DNA of 64,000 bases from Anisakis pegreffii (taxonomy: Eukaryota; Nematoda; Chromadorea; Rhabditida; Anisakidae): NCBI GenBank assembly GCA_035041965.1, contig JAPYMA010000927.1:1-64000 (forward strand), given 5' to 3'. A model generated the notes under the pieces. The model ran no database searches. It was not told the origin of the DNA and saw only the letters and a list, made by a program, of their open reading frames with translations. Shown one piece after another: positions 58,295-64,000 of this stretch (within the stretch, counting starts at the first letter, position 1; each line of letters starts with the position of its first letter). The position numbers and the translations under genes are program-made.

Positions 58295-61200
58295 ATGCTT
58301 GGAATAGCTATGCACGATCACACTTTGCAGAGCCGCGATGAGGTTTTTATTGACGATGATGTACGTTTTTTATCTATCACTTTTCCTACACTTCTAAATA
58401 TTCAAGCAAAATAAAGTTATTTTGAATGATTACATATAAAATATGCTATAAGTTTTATCAATCAGCACAAGTTGCCTCTTTTATAATGCGTATGCTGCGT
58501 ACAGTGATTTGGAACTGATAAGTTGGTTTTTGTTTTCGAGACGACAACCAAAATTGATTTAGAAACAGTTAATTAATTTACAATAACAGTCTAACTTATC
58601 AACTTCTCAATTGTTATTATTATTATTACTTTAATTATAGGTTGATTACACGCGTGAATCATATCGCCGATATTTCAAACTGAAATTTGATGATGAAACT
58701 TTATACGTGGATCCTACTGTGCTAGCGCAGGTATTTGATCATTTTTCTATCACATTTAACTTGAGTTTTGAGTTCGTATAACCATCCGAAAACGTTCGGG
58801 TGACGCAATTATTTTAATTTATTAATTTTTAATTTTTGTTATAGGTTGTAGCTAGATCACACATGTTGTAGGTTGATTATTTTTTTTATAGATTGATTAC
58901 ACACGCGAACCATATCGCTGATGTGGCCATACTTAACATTTGCTAACTTGAGTTTTGCAAATCTTAACTATTTCGCCCAGGTTGCAGGACGATAACCCGA
59001 TTCATGCGCTGTATACCAATCTCCTTTCTCTATTCGCCATTTAAATGCAAAGCCGATTTTAGCAGAAATAATCTCCAGTTTTGTTTTCGTCCAGTGTTTT
59101 CACGTGTTTTTTTGTAGCGTATTTCTTGATAGAAAACAAAGTATGCTCATGCCATTTGCTGCAAATTAAACGCGTTGACAGTGCCCGTGATTTGCCTTTT
59201 AAAATTAGTTTCAATCGTCTTCTGCTTCAGCTTTATTGTGAAGCCTTTCTAAACATGGTTATTGGCAATCTCGTGGTCAACAGCTAATGCGTCTATTACC
59301 ATCTATTCTTCCACATTACTTTCATTCATTGAATCATACATCTTCACATCAGCTAACAAAGACCATAGTTCTTCGGCACAGTTCTGTGGTCCTTCAATCA
59401 CTATCGTTAGCGGTGTTTCTTCTCATCGTTTAGGCAGCGTTTCGGCGTGCATCCTATTTTATGATGCAACGATCCAATGAATAACGATTATGAGGTTCAC
59501 TCATGTGAACTTCTTGAAATGATTTGCCTTCGTTATCGTCCGTTCTTCTCATGGACATTCTCTTGCTTTGGGTAAGGTGTTGTAACTAGTGTTCGTCGGG
59601 GAACGGGGTCCCCGGCGGGAACGCGGGGAGCGCTCCCCCCCGCGCAATTTGCTCCCCGACTTTTTTGCGGGGATCCCCCCCGTCCAATTTACTCCCCGCG
59701 GGGACCCCCCCGTGCAAAAAATTGCTCCCCGACGAACACTAGTTGTAACTTGATCCACATGTTCTATAGAGCAGAAGAAAAATTATGCTGTCTTCTGTGG
59801 AAGAAAAATTATGCTGACGTATGTTGACGTTATGCTGACGTTTTCAGTTATGAGTTTGTCCTTTTCAGAACAAGCTGTCTTCTGTTGAAAAAAAAAGCAC
59901 AGCGATTATCCACCATTGAAATAGCTTCTTTGGCTGGTTCGATTTTAACGGTTTTTGCTCAACTTGTGACGTGAACACCTCAGCCTAGTGGAATCATTTT
60001 TTGAAAATCGTTTTATTCATAAACATTCGAATGAGCATCAGACTGTGAGGGAAAATCGATATTTTTTAACTATCTTGATTTCGCATGTTTTCTTAATATG
60101 TGTACGCATTAAATTATGCATTCACACAAATATTTAATCTAACTACTTCTCACGTGATAATAGAGACCTGTTCTGTCATTGTCAAACACATGATTGACAT
60201 GGGAATTCTCTTGTTCTGTCTGATTATTGAATGATTCATGAACGAATTTTCCGGGATTGACAGCACCAGCACTAGATATCTCTCCGTTTTTCTCATTTGA
60301 CGTATTTAATGACGATTGGAACCAACCAAAAAATCAGTAAGTTCAGCAGAATATGAGTGAAAGGGTTACAGAAATATTCGGCTTATTTGGATCAAACTAA
60401 TTGCTGCGAATTCGATCGAAACAAGGTCCGATTGATCCAGTCTTCTTCCAGAAAAATCACTCAATTTGACAACTGGTGCAAAGATTTTCAATGACATGAT
60501 GAAAACTATTTCTCGCAAGCTGCATTGTGTTTTTGACAATTCGGTCATGACGGATAGAGTGCAGCCGTTACCAGATAATCGTTCAAAAATAACTCAGTTT
60601 TAAATGAATTCAACCCTTCACAGTTGCCTTTAGCTAATATTACAGAATGACGTTATTTTATTGACTTATAATAACAATTCAGGCCTCACCAGTCTTCGAA
60701 GCGATGCTGCTTGATTGGCGGTTCAGAGAATGTATGCAAAATTCTGTGATAATGACTGATGAAAATATTGACGATTTCATCGTACTTCTCAGGACTATAT
60801 GCCCGACCTACTATGCTCTTTATCCGTACCCCATCAATGGTATCATTTTCAATACTATTTGAATACCTGACAACTTCGTTCGCTCATAATTGAATGCCAT
60901 CGTGTAAAAAAAATCCAACAAGATGAAAACTCATCATCGTGATTAGGTGGATGAGTCTAGTTTGTTATCATCAGTCTTATTCATCTTTTTATCTAATTTA
61001 AATTGACACAGAAAAATAACTAAACCACAAACATTGTGATTACAGAATTCTCGTTTCCAATTCTTGCTCGGCTCGCCGATAAATTCCTCATAAACGGTCT
61101 CAAAAATATCTGCGAACAGTTTGCTTTTCAACCGGATTTAAACAAGTGCACTTTGCAGTCTCTTATCCATATGCTCGATTCAACGCATCAATATTCCTTC

Positions 61201-62312
61201 AGGTTCGTTTCATCATCTTCGCACCCCATAATTTCAAAGATTCGCTACAATGAACTTTTCGTTCGATCTAACCGCTACCCTAGAACGTGCACATACTAGT
61301 GTTTCAAACAGTGATTATCATACCTAAGTAGTTACAATTCTTCCCAATGCTATGTGTATGCGGCTATGTTGATTGTACTGTTCACTGCTGGCATCCTAAA
61401 ACTTGAAAAAATGTAACGGAAACGATCTGAATGAATGGTACATGAAATTGGTATTCTGAACCATTATAATGCAGTGTTTCTTCAATTGTACATAAAATTT
61501 CAGTTCTGATGTTCAGCAGCATTTGTTGTTCGTTATATTACACAAGCCGTTCAAAAGACTGAATAGCAATGACGAAACCTGTAATTTGCCAACTTATAAA
61601 ATGATCGTTCATAATTTTGGAAAGTTCGTTCCCTTTCGAGATCCTTTGTTCGTTTCTTCAGAAAAGTCGATCAACAGTGATTTTTCGGCACCTTCGGTTC
61701 CTCGCTAAACACCACCGAATTTCCTCTTTGGGGTATTTTTTACCTACAGGAACCGCTGATGGTGACTATCTAAACATTCAAATTGAATTTCGCTTTAGGT
61801 GAAATTTCTATTGTACCGAGTACAGATTTCGGCAAAAGAAAAAAAGCTCCCAACATAAATAAGAAAAAGCATCGAATTTAAATAATTTTAAGGCTCTGAA
61901 GTTGCAGAAGCTGAATATTCGTTTCAGACATAATTTTTTCAAGCATAACGTTACAATGGATAAATCAGGAGCACCAGGACTGTATTGTACACTGTGTTTC
62001 AATTCCGTACCGTTTTTCTCGAACTTAGTAAGTTGCCGTTACTTTGTTCTTTATAGCAGAATCATAATCAAAACGTTTAACTTTTTTTCATTTGTGAAAG
62101 GCAATCGTTCCATGAAGTGATCTTATCAATGATTTCGATGTTAATGGTCCAATTAACGTCGAACAATATTTATTTTTTTATCGCTTTTCCAACGACTCTT
62201 GTTGCAGGGATTTTGCTCGGAATGCAAATGTGAATTGTGTTCGAATTGTTGTCATCGGTTGTGCTCAGCTTTAGTTCAGCAATCTCTCGATAGCATTGAT
62301 GATTTCCTATAA
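58295..62312 (+). CDS. BTB/POZ protein with C-terminal Cys-rich cluster
   Basis: Eight small exons join in frame: 58295-58360, 58641-58730, 60683-60839, 61046-61202, 61504-61676, 61750-61798, 61928-62027, 62208-62312; 897 nt, 298 aa. Residues about 30-140 are a BTB/POZ fold: FKLKFDDETLYVDPTVLA, then ASPVFEAMLLDWRFRE, then IDDFIVLLRTICP, then ILARLADKFLINGLKNICEQ. BTB domains mediate dimerisation and often recruit Cullin-3. The middle (about 160-245) is unrecognised. The last 55 residues carry a cysteine array, YCTLC, then GFCSECKCELCSNCCHRLC, likely to bind zinc. No MATH or Kelch domain is present. Longest intron 1.95 kb, with a decayed duplicate exon and a hAT-like MITE. The fit of eight phases supports the model; individual small exons (especially 61750-61798) could still shift. 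Confidence 0.75.
58870..58965 (+). pseudogene. Decayed tandem duplicate of BTB exon 2
   Basis: TTTTATAGATTGATTACACA then CGCGAAC and CATATCGCTGAT repeats the acceptor and first 35 bases of exon 58641-58730. The 3' intron words CATTTAACTTGAGTTTTG also recur (58936-58957) but most of the exon body is deleted. It cannot be translated as a functional exon. Confidence 0.75.
59587..59741. mobile_element. Intact hAT-like MITE, GC-rich, 155 bp
   Basis: Perfect inverted ends TAGTGTTCGTCGGGGA and TCCCCGACGAACACTA. The exact 8-bp duplication GTTGTAAC flanks both sides (59579-59586, 59742-59749). No coding capacity. The interior is almost all G/C runs and palindromic GGGG/CCCC blocks, able to fold into a long hairpin. 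It sits in the long intron of the BTB gene. A rearranged copy is at 2891-3127. Confidence 0.9.
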
Positions 62313-63533
62313 AATTTCCTCCTCCTCTCCAGTTCAGTGTTTATATTTCATCGCCATAAAATATCTTGAATACCGTTATTGTATTCGATTGAACTCACCT
62401 TTTATATATTGTTGAAGTATCTGAAGATGTATAATCTATTATATGTATGTTTAATTGGTTGAACTATTTTGGTGATATTTGCATGTTTATTGAATCTATT
62501 TCTGACTACTGTTAGTGTTATCCGAGACTATATCATTATTCAGCTAGGGTTTACACGTTCTTTAACTTCATACCTGTATTGAACCGTTTTGCAGAATGTC
62601 ATTTCCCCATGCAGCGGTTCCCGGGAACATAGTTCCGTTTCTCCTCTTTTCTGAAACAACTATTGTATGTTAACGACAAATTAGAACAAAACTGAGAAAT
62701 TGGTTAGGAAGTTTGCTTTTCGTGGTATCAAACGAAAATTCGTCGGTGGTATCAAACAAGCTACTGAACTGTGATGAGACAGCAACATTAAACATTCAGG
62801 TTGGAAGTATTAGGAAATATTGATCAGCGGTGATTTGCCAATAGTTTCATTTCGCTGATATCATGGTTCTTTAGAAGGAAATATTCTCTTGTTATTAACG
62901 GAGGAACATTCACTTTGTAACATCCATTAATGATTATTGTAAATTCCAAATGTTCTTGCTTCTCGGATACACATTCCGCATTGTTCCTCATATTCGAACC
63001 TCTCTTAAATTTGAAAATTAATAAAACATTTGTTGGTTGTATTTTAAGTTTTATTGTGAAGGTATTTGGAGATTTTTCAATTGTAATAATTGTTCAATTT
63101 TGTGTCATTCATGGTTGTCCTTTTTAAAATCGATTTATTTATGTTCACGTATTCATGTTTATTTCTTAAATGTGAAAATTAAAGAATTTGTTGACATGGA
63201 CACAATTGATAGAACCATTCCTTTTCCGTATGTAGTGATTCATGTCACGCTCAAGCGTTGTTTATATGACACGAAAATGCTGCTCCTACTGTGAGGATTA
63301 TATTCATCAATCGCATATGATAATATCTGATCAATCGCTCACTTAAGTTATGCAAACAAAATTTATGGCATAAATATTCAAAACCGATTGATTAGTCACT
63401 TCTTTTTTTCTAAATTAAGGCTTGTCGAAAGTAAGCCCTTTTTTTGTGAATATCTCTTGAATTGAGATATTCTTGTGTGTTTATCTCTTTGAGATCAAAC
63501 CTCAAAGAGGTCAAACTTTTTGCCACAGATTTT
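62313..63533. other. 3' flank of the BTB gene, no gene seen
   Basis: AT-rich, no motif-bearing frame. The plus frames at 62930-63294 are hydrophobic and low-complexity. A short palindrome, CTCTTTGAGATCAAACCTCAAAGAG, lies at 63485-63509. Confidence 0.4.
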
Positions 63534-63615
63534 GGACCGACGCGGAATCGTACTCACGCCCTCTGAATAGATCGGATCCTTAAAGCCCATCGTGCACACC
63601 AGTAAACTGTCGGCC
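63534..63615 (-). tRNA. tRNA-like sequence or tRNA-derived SINE
   Basis: On the minus strand GGCCGAC at the start and GTCGGTC at the end can form a 7-bp acceptor-like stem (one G-U). The B-box-like word GAGTACGATTCC lies at the expected place and an A-box-like CAGTTTACTGG follows the first stem. The length of 82 nt suits a tRNA with a long variable arm. If it is a tRNA, the anticodon region CTTTAAGG would suggest Leu(UAA). The D, anticodon and T stems pair poorly, so a pseudogene or SINE head is more likely than a working tRNA. Confidence 0.35.
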
Positions 63616-63921
63616 CATTTCATATTTGATTCAAGTACTATGTCCTTTAGTACTATCATCATTCTATGCTAGCTTTTCGCGCTAGTCGCGACAAGGCTTT
63701 TGTCTATAATAGTAGTATTCAGCGGTGAACATCATACTGAGCTATTCCCCTCAACATAATTTATTTTGAATTAGGTATTAGCTAGCCAATGCCACATGAT
63801 AACAAAATGAAAAGAAGGCAAACAAAGAGCAAATGTAATGAGGTTGGGTTCCATGAGAAAGGTGAGTTACTTTTGTTGACAAAATATTGGCTGCGCTTGA
63901 AGATATTACGATGATGTTCAA

Positions 63922-64000
63922 CGTTTCTGCGTTATGCCATCTTCAGGAACATCTTTCTGAATGACTTACTGAAGATGGCATAATGCCGAAACGTCGGACA
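63922..64000. mobile_element. Edge of a repeat with hammerhead-like motif
   Basis: CTGAAGATGGCATAATGCC then GAAACG at 63969-63993 is repeated in inverted, degenerate form at 63922-63946. CTGAAGA and GAAA flanking a GGCA-TAA-TGCC hairpin recall the hammerhead ribozyme core, with one extra U before the stem. To my knowledge, motifs of this kind mark ends of Penelope-like retroelements. The window ends before the rest can be seen. Confidence 0.4.

Overview
This window is eukaryotic and reads as nematode nuclear DNA. It is AT-rich, has many introns (60 bp to about 2.2 kb) with TTTTCAG-type acceptors, and encodes a LET-2-type alpha-2(IV) collagen with both terminal domains. I cannot name the species. 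The decayed mariner, piggyBac and hAT-like elements and the long introns argue for a repeat-carrying chromadorean rather than a very compact genome.

Layout. 1-6 kb: repeat-rich DNA with an interspersed repeat at the left edge, a GC-rich hAT-like element, a head-to-head mariner derivative and two unrecognised minus-strand exons. 7.2-8.5 kb: a piggyBac transposase fossil followed by a 50-bp minisatellite. 9.2-11.9 kb: a plus-strand gene in seven exons for a protein with two PDZ domains (265 aa). 14.6-32.2 kb: the dominant gene, type IV collagen alpha-2 (let-2 ortholog) on the minus strand. I resolved 26 coding exons that join in frame to 1,770 residues, from the 7S cysteine cluster to the NC1 stop codon; a signal-peptide exon probably lies near 33.8 kb. 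33.9-46.9 kb: gene-poor, with a TA-flanked MITE, a 90-bp near-perfect palindrome, a 1.24-kb hAT-like element with a perfect 8-bp target duplication, and a few orphan exons. 46.9-53.0 kb: an acetylcholinesterase gene on the minus strand, ten exons, 610 aa, complete catalytic triad and a hydrophobic C-terminus. 53-58.3 kb: no confident gene. 58.3-62.3 kb: a plus-strand gene in eight small exons for a 298-aa BTB/POZ protein ending in a cysteine-rich, probably zinc-binding cluster. 62.3-64 kb: a tRNA-like sequence and, at the right edge, a Penelope-type or hammerhead-like repeat end.

The genes show no operon arrangement and no obvious shared pathway: basement membrane (collagen IV), cholinergic synapse (AChE), PDZ scaffold and BTB adaptor. 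All exon limits were read by eye from splice sites and phase; every multi-exon model given as such keeps frame across all junctions. No search or alignment could be run.
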